64,000 bases of DNA from Erythrobacter sp. F6033 (GTDB lineage Bacteria > Pseudomonadota > Alphaproteobacteria > Sphingomonadales > Sphingomonadaceae), in NCBI RefSeq assembly GCF_023016005.1, contig NZ_JALKAZ010000001.1:2487902-2551901 (forward strand), given 5' to 3'. The position numbers and the translations under genes were made by a program. Of this stretch, positions 51,441 through 60,220 are shown piece by piece; the first letter of the stretch is position 1; the number at the start of each line of letters is the position of its first letter. Below the pieces are notes generated by a model. The model was not told the DNA's origin. It saw only the letters and a list, made by a program, of their open reading frames with translations, and made no database searches.

Positions 51441-51986
51441 ATGGAACAGGCAATCATTGCGGGCGGATGCTTTTGGTGCACCGAGGCGGTGTTCAAAGAC
51501 GTGATCGGCGTGACCGAGGTCGAAAGCGGCTATATCGGCGGAGACAAAGCTGATCCTACCTACAAAGAAGTCTGCACCGGCAATACCGGCCATGCCGAAG
51601 GTATTCGTGTGACCTTTGACACCGATCAGATCACTCTGCCTGAAATCTATGATGTGTTTCTGGGCACCCATGATCCGACCCAGCTGAACCGGCAGGGCGG
51701 CGATGTTGGCACGCAATACCGCTCAGCAATCTTTCCGCTCTCCGCCAAGCAAGGCGAAGAAGCCGAAGCTGCGATTGGCCGCTGGAACGCCGAGAATGGC
51801 AAAATGGCGGTGACCACTATCGAAGGTCTTGATGGCGAGGCGCAGTCAAAGCCATGGTATCCGGCAGAGGATTACCATCAGGAATATTGGGAAGGCGAAG
51901 GTCAGCGCAATCCCTATTGCCAAGCAGTGATCCCTCCCAAGATCATGAAGCTGCGCAAGAGCTTTCAGAAGTATGTGAAAAGCTAG
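51441..51986 (+). CDS. msrA: Peptide methionine-S-sulfoxide reductase MsrA
   Basis: Reduces Met-S-sulfoxide in oxidised proteins. 181 residues with the catalytic GGCFWC (Cys10, second Cys13), TEVESGYIGGDKADPTYKEVCTGNTGHAEGI and PAEDYHQEY. Divergent from the methyltransferase pair by 142 bp. Thioredoxin-type recycling cysteines are probably supplied in trans, as the C-terminal Cys residues are few. Confidence 0.97.
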   Translation: MEQAIIAGGCFWCTEAVFKDVIGVTEVESGYIGGDKADPTYKEVCTGNTGHAEGIRVTFDTDQITLPEIYDVFLGTHDPTQLNRQGGDVGTQYRSAIFPLSAKQGEEAEAAIGRWNAENGKMAVTTIEGLDGEAQSKPWYPAEDYHQEYWEGEGQRNPYCQAVIPPKIMKLRKSFQKYVKS

Positions 51987-51999
51987 GGCAAGCTTCGCA

Positions 52000-52821
52000 A
52001 TGCCGCGGCAATTCAGCTCATCTTACACCGGCGATCACAGAGTAAAGGCAGATGGGAGTGTCGCCTTCAGCTGTTCGCAAGATGTCGGGGCATGGCCATG
52101 GCTGACGCTCGGACCGCATCATCCGATCGCGATTCAGGCGCAGAATTTCTGGACCAGTGTGGGCGCGATCTTAGCCCTCGGCGGAATGAAGGACGGTCAA
52201 TGGTCCGCGCTGACTTGGACAGAATGGACATGCGGCGACGCCGAAGCCGGGATGGCCGTGCGCGGAAGCTATGAGCGCGAGACCTCAGGTGATGATGAGC
52301 ATTACTTGATCGTATTGTACGATGGGGATGACCGCCAAATCGTCTCAATGCGCGGACGCGGCGTGGTCTTTCGCAATCGCAATTTTGAAGAATGGCGCGG
52401 GAAAGCCAAATCCAAAGCAAGGTCGCTTTCGGACGCTGAAACGATTGTGTTCGCGGCTCGCGATATATTGGGGATCGGAATGCAAGAGCATCCGCTTATA
52501 GGCGTTTTAGATACCCATAAGGTTCCGTATTGCGATGCTCTGATTACTGCTGAAAACGGCCTCCCACCTGCCAACCCAATGCTTGGTGGTTCAGGCGATC
52601 ACGTCAATTCTGTGCACATGATCGAAGCGGCACGGCAGGCACTCTGCCAGCTGACCGAAAATCCGAGAGTTAAGGTTAGCGGCGGTGAGATGGAGCTCAA
52701 CCGCTATGTAGAGCTTGGCACTCCATTTCGGCTAGACGTTGCAGATCACAGCAAGAAAGAAACGGTCTTCTCGCTCGTTCAGCTAGGCAAAGTCTGTGGG
52801 AAGCTGACATTGCGCCATTAG
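52000..52821 (+). CDS. AfsA/hotdog-like protein of unknown function
   Basis: 273 residues of two apparent hotdog-type halves. First half (about 39-135): PHHPIAIQAQNFWTSVGAILALGG, ending RGRGVVFRNRNFEEWR. Second half (about 160-270): HPLIGVLDTHKVPYCDALIT then GGSGDHVNSVHMIEAARQAL (residues 196-214), which is like the DHV..M..EAARQ motif of AfsA-type butyrolactone-synthesis enzymes. Resemblance is by eye only. Substrate, if acyl-CoA or acyl-ACP, is unknown. It follows msrA by 13 bp and may share its transcript; rsmB converges, overlapping by 4 bp. Confidence 0.6.
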   Translation: MPRQFSSSYTGDHRVKADGSVAFSCSQDVGAWPWLTLGPHHPIAIQAQNFWTSVGAILALGGMKDGQWSALTWTEWTCGDAEAGMAVRGSYERETSGDDEHYLIVLYDGDDRQIVSMRGRGVVFRNRNFEEWRGKAKSKARSLSDAETIVFAARDILGIGMQEHPLIGVLDTHKVPYCDALITAENGLPPANPMLGGSGDHVNSVHMIEAARQALCQLTENPRVKVSGGEMELNRYVELGTPFRLDVADHSKKETVFSLVQLGKVCGKLTLRH

Positions 52822-54065
52822 GGCTTCCGCCAGCGCCCGATAAAGAACCCGTCGAGCCCGCCTTCATCAGCAAGCATACCCGGATGCGTGCGCAGCCAAC
52901 CTTCTTTGGTCGGTTGCAGACCAGAGGGAAGCTCGTCCGCCGTGATCGGTACCGGCTGCAGATCAAACGTCTCGTCGATCCAGCGCGCCTGATCTTCGCC
53001 CTCTTCTGTTTCCAGCGAACATACCGCGTAGATAAACGTCGCGCCGCTCGGCAGCCATTCGACCGCCTGATGGATGAGCGATTGCTGGATTTCGGTCATT
53101 TCGCCAATCTGGCGCGCACCGATCCGGTGAAGCACATCAGGATGGCGGCGGCAGGTGCCTGTGGCCGTACAAGGCGCATCAAGCAGAATCGCATCGAACT
53201 GTTTGGCCGGATGATACGTCAGCGCATCGGCCTTCACGACTTCGGCTTCGAGCGAGGTGCGCTTCAAATTCTCGCGCAGCATCTCCAGTCGTTTGCCGTT
53301 GATGTCGAGCGCAGTGACCGTCCAGCCATTCGCAGCGAGCGACATCGTCTTTCCGCCCGGCGCTGCACAAAGGTCTAGCGCTCTCTTGCCTTCGCCATTG
53401 CCAAGCAAGCGCGGCGGCAATTGGGCGGCGAGGTCTTGAACCCACCAAGCGCCATCGTCAAAGCCCGGCATTTTCTCGATTGGTGTACCGCGAGGCAGGC
53501 GAACGTGTCCTGCAGCAAGGCTGACCCCGCCCATTTCAAGCGTGCGCGCCTCCGTTTCTGCGACATCTTTCAGCGCCAGATCAACTTCGGGCGGGTCTAT
53601 CAGGCCGGGCGCAATTGCCTCCGCCCTGCCGCCCCAGCGAGTCAGTACGGCATCGCTCATCGTTGGCACATCCGGCAACGACACTTCGCGCTTCATCAGC
53701 GTAGAAAACACACCATGCGCCAGCCTGCGCGGACCGCCGGTTAGCAACGGCAGACATGTTGCGATCACCGCGTGCGGCGGCGTTTGCAGCCGCAGGGCTT
53801 GCGCCAGCATCAACCGCAACACGCTGCGCGGCTTCGCATCGTCGGGAAGGCGTTTCTTGGTCGCGCTGTCGATCAACAGATCGAGGTCCGCCAACCAACG
53901 CAGGGTCTCACCAATGATCGCACGCGCCAAAGCGCGGTCCGCTGGGCCGTCTACACCTTTCAGCGCAGCAGCCTCAGCCTGTTCGAGCGTCTCGCCCCGG
54001 CGCATTACTGCATCGAGCGATTTGAGCGCAGCGCGGCGCGCGGGAAAACCTGGAGCAACAGCCAT
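52818..54065 (-). CDS. 16S rRNA m5C methyltransferase, RsmB family
   Basis: 415 residues: N-terminal NusB-like helical domain (about 1-135) then a SAM-dependent methyltransferase. ALDLCAAPGGKTMSLAA binds SAM, LLDAPCTATGTCRRHPDV and IYAVCSLETEEGEDQ carry the two cysteines of the Rsm catalytic cycle (Cys349 in VCSLE). Target position (C967 in E. coli numbering) is known for RsmB but inferred here. Start at 54065; divergent from the small SdhAF4 gene. Confidence 0.93.
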   Translation of the reverse strand: MAVAPGFPARRAALKSLDAVMRRGETLEQAEAAALKGVDGPADRALARAIIGETLRWLADLDLLIDSATKKRLPDDAKPRSVLRLMLAQALRLQTPPHAVIATCLPLLTGGPRRLAHGVFSTLMKREVSLPDVPTMSDAVLTRWGGRAEAIAPGLIDPPEVDLALKDVAETEARTLEMGGVSLAAGHVRLPRGTPIEKMPGFDDGAWWVQDLAAQLPPRLLGNGEGKRALDLCAAPGGKTMSLAANGWTVTALDINGKRLEMLRENLKRTSLEAEVVKADALTYHPAKQFDAILLDAPCTATGTCRRHPDVLHRIGARQIGEMTEIQQSLIHQAVEWLPSGATFIYAVCSLETEEGEDQARWIDETFDLQPVPITADELPSGLQPTKEGWLRTHPGMLADEGGLDGFFIGRWRKP

Positions 54066-54140
54066 AAGCGACGCTCATAGAGATATTGAAACCAAGCGCC
54101 AGTTGAAACCATATGCAAGCCCGCGCATTGGTATAATGCA

Positions 54141-54311
54141 ATGACAAAACAAAAATCAGAAGCCGCAAAGAATTTTGCAAAGCCCGCGCACTGGACCAAT
54201 GATCCACCGCCGGAGCCGAAAGCTGTCGATCCACTCAAAGACGAGCCGCGCGAATTATCCCCTACCCGCTATGGTGACTGGGAACGCGAAGGCATTGCTT
54301 GGGATTTTTAG
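54141..54311 (+). CDS. DUF1674 / succinate dehydrogenase assembly factor 4 homologue
   Basis: A 56-residue gene: MTKQKSEAAKNFAKPAHW ... ELSPTRYGDWEREGIAWDF. The PTRYGDWE...DF tail is diagnostic of DUF1674, the bacterial relatives of mitochondrial SDHAF4, which helps flavinylated SdhA assemble. The stop at 54309-54311 overlaps the stop of the converging P450 gene by 3-4 bp. Upstream ATG at 54136 is out of frame. Neighbours do not include sdh genes, so its setting beside rsmB is unusual only in part. Confidence 0.85.
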   Translation: MTKQKSEAAKNFAKPAHWTNDPPPEPKAVDPLKDEPRELSPTRYGDWEREGIAWDF

Positions 54312-55708
54312 ATTTTCTTGAACTCCACTTTTAGCCCGTCTTTGGGCTGAGGAATCGGCCAAGCCTGCCACTCCGGCGCATAGCCTTCGCTCACCTCGAT
54401 CCGGTAACGCTGGAGCAACTGCACCATCAGCACTTTAATCTGCATATAGGCGAAATGCAGGCCGAGGCACATGTGCGCGCCGCCGCCAAACGGGACCCAT
54501 GCATATTTGTGACGCGCTTTCACCAGATCAGGTGTGAAGCGCATCGGGTCAAAGCTTTGCGGATTGTCCCAATATTCTTCGGAAAAATGGGTCCAGTGAA
54601 TGTTGATACCCACCATCTGGCCAGCAGGGATTTTATAGCCGCCAAATTCAAACTCTTTCAGCGCGCGGCGCGGCATGGATGGCACAGGCGGCACCATGCG
54701 CAGAGATTCCTTGAACGCCATATCGGTCAGTTCAAGTTTGCCAATATCACCATAATCCAGAGCGCGCGGCGCGCCTGATCCGTCAGGCCCGCCGGTCACC
54801 GCGAATATCTCCTCACGCAGCTTTTCCTGCCACTGCGGGTTAGTCGCGAGGTGATAGACTAGCGACGTAGCACTCGATGTAATCGTGTCATGCGCCGCCA
54901 TCATCAGGAAGTTCATGTGGTCAACAACCTCGTCAACCGGCAGCAATGATCCATCCTCGCGGGTGGCGGTTGCAAACTGGCTGAACATATCCTGCCCGCC
55001 GCCTTGCTCGCGCCTTTTGTGCGTTTCGGCAGTAAAGTAATCGACGAGATACTTGCGACCATCAACCCCGCGCTTCATCTTCGTGAATGGCAAAGGCGTG
55101 CGCACAGGCGCGACCGAAGCCTGCACCATATCGACAAATGCAGTGTTGATCTTTTCTGCTTCCGGCCCCCACGGGATGCCGATGAAGCTGTCAGCCGCGA
55201 GATCGAGCGTAAGTTTCTTGATCGCCGGATAGAACTCCATCCGGCCTTCCCAATTCGCCACTTCACGGGAAATCCCGCTATTCAAAGCGCCGGCGTAATG
55301 GCGCATCGGGCCGGGCTTGAAGGCGATCGACAGCGCACGGCGATCAATCCGGTGATGGTCAAAATCCATCAACATTAGACCACGCGGGAACAGTTGATCG
55401 AGGACTGGGCCCCAGCCTTGCTCGCTGGAGAAAATCTTCTCTTTATTGAAGAGGACAAGCTCGTTGGCATCCGCTCCGATCAGCGCAACGTTCCAGCCGC
55501 CAAAGGCATAGGTTTTGTACACCTTGCCATAGGTTTCGATCATCCGCTGTGTGAAAGCGTGCGGATCGGCCAGCTGTTTGAACGTGTTTCCAACGACTGG
55601 CCATCCAGCCTCGCCAGGAATATGCGCAATCGCATCTTCATTGGGGACACCCTCGCTCCAATGATCGAAGGTTGGTTCTGCGGAATCGGTTTTTGCAAGC
55701 GTAGCCAT
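54308..55708 (-). CDS. Cytochrome P450
   Basis: 466 residues, soluble bacterial type. I-helix MMAAHDTITSSATSL, K-helix FKESLRMVPPVP (ExxR) and heme loop FGGGAHMCLGLHFA with the ligand Cys414 are all intact. The heme-loop region and overall layout recall CYP51/CYP120-like bacterial P450s. Redox partners are not adjacent, and the substrate is unknown. Starts 57 bp from the converging end of hemH on the same strand, so possibly one operon. Confidence 0.94.
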   Translation of the reverse strand: MATLAKTDSAEPTFDHWSEGVPNEDAIAHIPGEAGWPVVGNTFKQLADPHAFTQRMIETYGKVYKTYAFGGWNVALIGADANELVLFNKEKIFSSEQGWGPVLDQLFPRGLMLMDFDHHRIDRRALSIAFKPGPMRHYAGALNSGISREVANWEGRMEFYPAIKKLTLDLAADSFIGIPWGPEAEKINTAFVDMVQASVAPVRTPLPFTKMKRGVDGRKYLVDYFTAETHKRREQGGGQDMFSQFATATREDGSLLPVDEVVDHMNFLMMAAHDTITSSATSLVYHLATNPQWQEKLREEIFAVTGGPDGSGAPRALDYGDIGKLELTDMAFKESLRMVPPVPSMPRRALKEFEFGGYKIPAGQMVGINIHWTHFSEEYWDNPQSFDPMRFTPDLVKARHKYAWVPFGGGAHMCLGLHFAYMQIKVLMVQLLQRYRIEVSEGYAPEWQAWPIPQPKDGLKVEFKKI

Positions 55709-55764
55709 AATACTCTGTTTCGTATCCAGTTCGGATTTACAACTTATTTACGGCGAACGCTGTG

Positions 55765-56799
55765 TCAAATCCAACCGGAAAGCTCTCGCCTGATCATCGC
55801 ATCAAGCATTTGAACCCCGCTTTGCGAGACATTGAGGCAATCGAGCACAGCGTAATCCTCTCCGCCCGCTTCTATAAACTCATCGCGCCCTTCGATAGCC
55901 AGTTCTTCCAAAGTCTCGACGCAATCGGCAGCAAAGCCGGGCGCTGCGACGACAAGGTGTTTTGTGCCCTTCTCGCCTTCAGCGATCAAAGTGTCATCGG
56001 TTGCCGGTTCGAGCCACTGAGCAGGGCCAAAGCGCGACTGAAACGTGGTTTCAAACCGGACACCGCCAAATTCAGGGCGATCCGCCAGCCGCTCTCGCAG
56101 GAGCCGCGCGGTTTTGTGACAATGGCAATGGTAGGGGTCGCCCTTTTCGAGGGTGCGCTGCGGCATCCCGTGAAAGCTCATCAGCATGACTTCGGGACGA
56201 AACGAAAGGCCACCGACTTGCCGTGAAAGATCGTCAGCCAAGGCGTTCAGATAAGCATCGTCATCATGGTAAGGCGGCACAAATCGAAGCGCCGGCTGCC
56301 AGCGCATTTGGCCCAGAACGCGGGCGACCTCGTCAAAAACAGTTGCCGTCGTCGCAGCGCAATATTGCGGATACATCGGCGCGATCAAAATCCGGTCGCA
56401 ACCCTTTTCGGTCAGCTCGCCCAAGCGCTGCTCAATCGACGGCGAACCATAACGCATCGCGTAATCAACCACGACATTCTCACCGAAATCACCAGCAATC
56501 GCTTCCGCTTGGCTCGCGGTGATATCAGCGAGCGGCGACCCACGATCCGTCCATATCTTGGTATACGCTTTTGAGCTTTTTTTTGGCCGCGTATTTAGAA
56601 TGATCCCGCGCAGAATTGGCTGCCATGCGATCTTTGGAATTTCGATCACGCGTGGATCAGACAGGAATTGTTTGAGGTACTTCTTCACCGACTTGGGATC
56701 AGGCCCATCGGGCGTGCCAAGATTGATCAGCAATACACCTATCGCCCCGCTTTTGACGGGGGGGTGATCATCGGAAAGGCGCTGTGTCTGCCAAGTCAT
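55765..56799 (-). CDS. hemH: Ferrochelatase
   Basis: Inserts Fe2+ into protoporphyrin IX, last heme step. 344 residues: GVLLINLGTPDGPDPKSVKKYLKQFLSDPRVIEIP at the start, VDYAMRYGSPSIEQRL, LIAPMYPQYCAATTATVFDEV, LMSFHGMPQRTLEKGDPYHCHCHKTARLL and PGFAADCVETLEEL. His in SFHGMP is the conserved catalytic residue. The same-strand P450 gene that needs heme follows. Confidence 0.96.
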   Translation of the reverse strand: MTWQTQRLSDDHPPVKSGAIGVLLINLGTPDGPDPKSVKKYLKQFLSDPRVIEIPKIAWQPILRGIILNTRPKKSSKAYTKIWTDRGSPLADITASQAEAIAGDFGENVVVDYAMRYGSPSIEQRLGELTEKGCDRILIAPMYPQYCAATTATVFDEVARVLGQMRWQPALRFVPPYHDDDAYLNALADDLSRQVGGLSFRPEVMLMSFHGMPQRTLEKGDPYHCHCHKTARLLRERLADRPEFGGVRFETTFQSRFGPAQWLEPATDDTLIAEGEKGTKHLVVAAPGFAADCVETLEELAIEGRDEFIEAGGEDYAVLDCLNVSQSGVQMLDAMIRRELSGWI

Positions 56800-56877
56800 G
56801 ATGGGAGTAACGCCTCAGGCGCGATCTGTATCCTTCATGTGCAAAGTATCGGTCTTGCGATGCGAGAAAGGCAAAGT

Positions 56878-59151
56878 TTAAATCCCGCCGGAAAGTAGGG
56901 GTAGGCGCCTCAAGCGCAAGCCCGTGGCAGAAAACAGTGCGTTGGCAATGGCTGGAGGTGCAACAACTGCCCCCAATTCGCCGGGATCAGCAGGCGCCGC
57001 AGAACTGGCGATAAGCTCCACGTCAATCTCCGGGCAATCGGCCAAGGTTGGTAAGCCAAGATCCGCATAGTCAAAGCTTTCCGGCAATCCGGCACGAAAA
57101 CGAATTGCATTGCCAAGCGCTGTACCAATTCCGAATATCAGTCCGCCTTCGATTTGCTGGCGAGCGATGTCAGGATTGATGACCTGCCCAATATCCACCG
57201 CGACTGAAAGCCGCGTGACCCGCACGCCGCCTTCGCCCTGCCGCGCTGTCGCGATGCAGGCGATCCGGCCACCAGTCTTGGCATCGCCGATCCGGTGACA
57301 TGCAAGCCCCTGACCGCTTTGGTCTGCGCCGCCATTCCATTCTGCCATTTGGGCGGCTTTCTGAAGGCAGGTGGCCATGCGGATATCATCGCCGAGCATC
57401 GCCATCCGATAGGATAACGGCTCACGGCCATTCTCCTGAACGATCTCGTCAATAAAACTTTCGATCGCAAATGCGGTGTAAGTGTTTGCATTGCCTCGCA
57501 CCCGACCCACCGGAAGGCCGATCTCAACCGGGATGTGTTCGACGACCAAACTTGGCAAGCGATAGGGCGGCACTGCGCCTTCACAGGCAAGTGCATCTTT
57601 CTGGCCAGCGCTCTCTCGGACGGCAGCTGAAGACGTGAGATTGCCAAACAGCCGCTTACCGAATTCATGCGTTGCCGGCGGGCAAGCAATGCGCAAACGC
57701 ATGGCATCAACATTCGCATCGCCGCCCTGCGATAGTTGCGCACCAATCAGCACATAGGCTGGATTGCGCGGGCGCCCCAAAACCATCTCTTCGCGTCTTG
57801 GCCAAGTGAGCTGAACCGGACGAGCCAATTCCTTTGCAATGATGGCGATTTCGATCGCCTGATCATGTTCAAGCCGCGCATCGAAGCTTCCCCCCGCCGG
57901 CATCGGATACAGCGCAACATCCTCGACTGCGATTCCGATAGCGCGTGCGGCTGCAATACGGGCCTGCTCTGGTGCCTGACTGGCGATCCACAGTTCCAGC
58001 CGTCCGTCCTGATATTGGGCCGCAGCGCATGCTGTCTCAAGCGGGGCCGCTGGTGCAGGCTCCACTTCATAACGGCGCGCCATATCCACGCGGGTCATGG
58101 CATCTTCGCCAAATCCGGTTTCGGCGATGCGAAAAGAATCGCCGCCATCAACCATCGTGTCGAGACGCGCGCTGATATCTTCACTCGAAACCGGAAAAGC
58201 GGTCTTGAATTGCGGCTGCATGGCTTCAATGGCCTGCTGCGCGCTCCACCAAGTCGTCGCGGCAACCGCGAGCCATTTCTTTGATTTCACCGCCCCGACA
58301 ACCCCGCTTACGCTTTGGGCGGCCTCTGCTTTGAAGTCTGTCAGCTCAGCTCCATCATTGGCACCATGCCGGATCGCTGCGAACACCATGCCGGGTAAGC
58401 GGATGTCGCCAGCATATTGATACGAGCCGTCAACTTTCGATGGCATGTCGATACGAGGATATTCAGGCGGCGCATCGGCAATTTCGCGCGAAACCTCCGC
58501 GATCGGCAATTCCGGGCGCAATGGCGGCGGATCGGGCGGCGATCTGTCCGCTGCACCCGCTGCAAGCTCACCGAAAGTCGCTCTGTTCTCTCCTAGAGAG
58601 ACGATGCCGTTATTCACCTGGCATTCCTCCCAGGAGGCATCCCAGCGTGAGGCGGCTTCTTGTGCCAACATGGCCCTTGCGGCGGCCGCAGCTGCGCGCG
58701 AGGGCGCTTTGTAAGCAACGATAGATGTACCGTCCGCCGTCGCGCTAAATCGGTTAGAACCAGCGAAACGTTCAACCTGCATTGCGTCTGTTGGATCGGA
58801 AAGGCCCGCAGCAAGCGGATCCCACAGCGCCATCCATTTTTCAGCAAGCGGGATATTGGGATAGGCGCCAGAGATAGGCGCAGGCTCGATCGCAATCTGC
58901 CGCCAATCCGCTCCGAGTTCTTGAGCAACAATCTGAGGCAAAAGCGTTGTGATCCCCTGCCCCATTTCAATCTGGGGCACGGCAACTGTTACCACGCCAT
59001 CCTCTGCGATCTTCAACCATGCATCGAAGACGTGCTCACCTTCTGCAGCGATCAGCGGATTGGGATAGCTGCGAGGCATCAGATACCACGCGACCAGCAG
59101 GCCGCCACCGGCCGCCGCACCTGTCATCAATCCCCGCCGCGTTACCTGCAT
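56878..59151 (-). CDS. Xanthine dehydrogenase-family molybdopterin-binding subunit, Tat-exported
   Basis: 757 residues with an N-terminal twin-arginine signal (MQVTRRGLMTGAAAGGGLLVAWY), then the aldehyde/isoquinoline oxidoreductase beta-type subunit: QIEMGQGITTLLPQIVAQELGADW, a long Ala-rich middle, and GRVRGNANTYTAFAIESFIDEI in the C-terminal half. These enzymes hydroxylate aldehydes or heterocycles using Mo-cytosine-type cofactor with a small [2Fe-2S] partner, which is not adjacent. The ATG at 59151 starts 4 bp after the mrp stop, implying coupled expression with that Fe-S carrier. Confidence 0.88.
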   Translation of the reverse strand: MQVTRRGLMTGAAAGGGLLVAWYLMPRSYPNPLIAAEGEHVFDAWLKIAEDGVVTVAVPQIEMGQGITTLLPQIVAQELGADWRQIAIEPAPISGAYPNIPLAEKWMALWDPLAAGLSDPTDAMQVERFAGSNRFSATADGTSIVAYKAPSRAAAAAARAMLAQEAASRWDASWEECQVNNGIVSLGENRATFGELAAGAADRSPPDPPPLRPELPIAEVSREIADAPPEYPRIDMPSKVDGSYQYAGDIRLPGMVFAAIRHGANDGAELTDFKAEAAQSVSGVVGAVKSKKWLAVAATTWWSAQQAIEAMQPQFKTAFPVSSEDISARLDTMVDGGDSFRIAETGFGEDAMTRVDMARRYEVEPAPAAPLETACAAAQYQDGRLELWIASQAPEQARIAAARAIGIAVEDVALYPMPAGGSFDARLEHDQAIEIAIIAKELARPVQLTWPRREEMVLGRPRNPAYVLIGAQLSQGGDANVDAMRLRIACPPATHEFGKRLFGNLTSSAAVRESAGQKDALACEGAVPPYRLPSLVVEHIPVEIGLPVGRVRGNANTYTAFAIESFIDEIVQENGREPLSYRMAMLGDDIRMATCLQKAAQMAEWNGGADQSGQGLACHRIGDAKTGGRIACIATARQGEGGVRVTRLSVAVDIGQVINPDIARQQIEGGLIFGIGTALGNAIRFRAGLPESFDYADLGLPTLADCPEIDVELIASSAAPADPGELGAVVAPPAIANALFSATGLRLRRLPLLSGGI

Positions 59152-59155
59152 AGAA

Positions 59156-60145
59156 TCAGAATTCCTCGCCACTAAGCCACGCGGCGATCCGCTGCGCGAT
59201 TGCCGAAAACGGCACTGCGCCTTCGCCATCGGTCGCAGCAGGGGGCTTGCCCGAATCTCCGCTTAACCGCGTTTCAATGCGAAGCGGCACTCTGCCAAGG
59301 AACGGGATTTCGAGCGCTTTGGCGAATTTCTCGACCCCGCCTTGGCCGAAAGGATCGCTAACCTCGCCGCAAGACGGGCATTCATATCCCGCCATGTTCT
59401 CGACCAAGCCAATGATAGGAATTTCACCTTGCTCGAACAGCTGGCCTGCGCGCGCTGCATCAATCAAGGCGAGGTCTTGAGGTGTAGAGACCAGCACAGC
59501 GCCGTCGGGCTTGCTGTCCGACATCATTGAAAGCTGCACATCGCCCGTGCCCGGCGGCAGATCAATCAAAAGCAAATCGGTATCGCCCCAATCGGCCTGC
59601 ACCAATTGCCCAAGCGCTTTTCCAGCCATCGGACCGCGCCACGCCAACGCTTTGCCGGGCGCAACGATGTGACCCATGGAAAGCACTTTAACACCGTGCG
59701 GGCTTTCGATAGCGATCAGTTTTTCGCCGCGAGCTTCCGGCTTTTGATTTTCTGTCGCAAGCAGCTTTGGCTGGGATGGACCATAAATGTCGCCATCAAT
59801 CACGCCAACTTTGTGCCCCTGCCGTGCAAGAGCCACCGCGATATTTGTCGTGAGGGTGGATTTACCCACACCGCCTTTGCCCGATCCGATTGCGATGATT
59901 CGCATCCGTTTGCGATCAGCCACCAAAGCCACACGCACTTCTTCGACACCCTCAACACCTTTGAGCGCATTGCGATAGGCGACCTCGAGAACTTCGCGTT
60001 CTTCAGGTCGCATATCGCCTGCATCCGCGACAATGATAGCACGACCCTTCGCGAGCCGTGCCGACTGGACGCGGCGGCTGATATTGTCTGGCATCGCTGC
60101 GCGCAATCGCGCTTCAATCGCCTTTGGAGTTTCACTTTGTGTCAT
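59156..60145 (-). CDS. apbC: Mrp/ApbC family iron-sulfur cluster carrier ATPase
   Basis: 329 residues of the Mrp/NBP35 P-loop family: N-terminal DUF59-like part (about 1-90), deviant Walker A IGSGKGGVGKSTLTTNIAVAL (about 97-117), LLIDLPPGTGDVQLSM and VENMAGYECPSCGE (CxxC cluster ligand). Delivers Fe-S clusters to apo-enzymes. Directly coupled to the molybdopterin dehydrogenase gene downstream. Divergent from hflK, 75 bp between starts. Confidence 0.95.
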   Translation of the reverse strand: MTQSETPKAIEARLRAAMPDNISRRVQSARLAKGRAIIVADAGDMRPEEREVLEVAYRNALKGVEGVEEVRVALVADRKRMRIIAIGSGKGGVGKSTLTTNIAVALARQGHKVGVIDGDIYGPSQPKLLATENQKPEARGEKLIAIESPHGVKVLSMGHIVAPGKALAWRGPMAGKALGQLVQADWGDTDLLLIDLPPGTGDVQLSMMSDSKPDGAVLVSTPQDLALIDAARAGQLFEQGEIPIIGLVENMAGYECPSCGEVSDPFGQGGVEKFAKALEIPFLGRVPLRIETRLSGDSGKPPAATDGEGAVPFSAIAQRIAAWLSGEEF

Positions 60146-60220
60146 TGCGAAACGCCTCTAACATCAAAATCGCTACGCCAACCCCTGTTTTTCGCGAGAA
60201 GGCGTTCCTATAAGAGAGTT

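Noticed and set aside
59606..60220. N-terminal extension of hflK
   Set aside because: Runs antisense through mrp; HflK homology begins at 60221 where a ribosome site exists.
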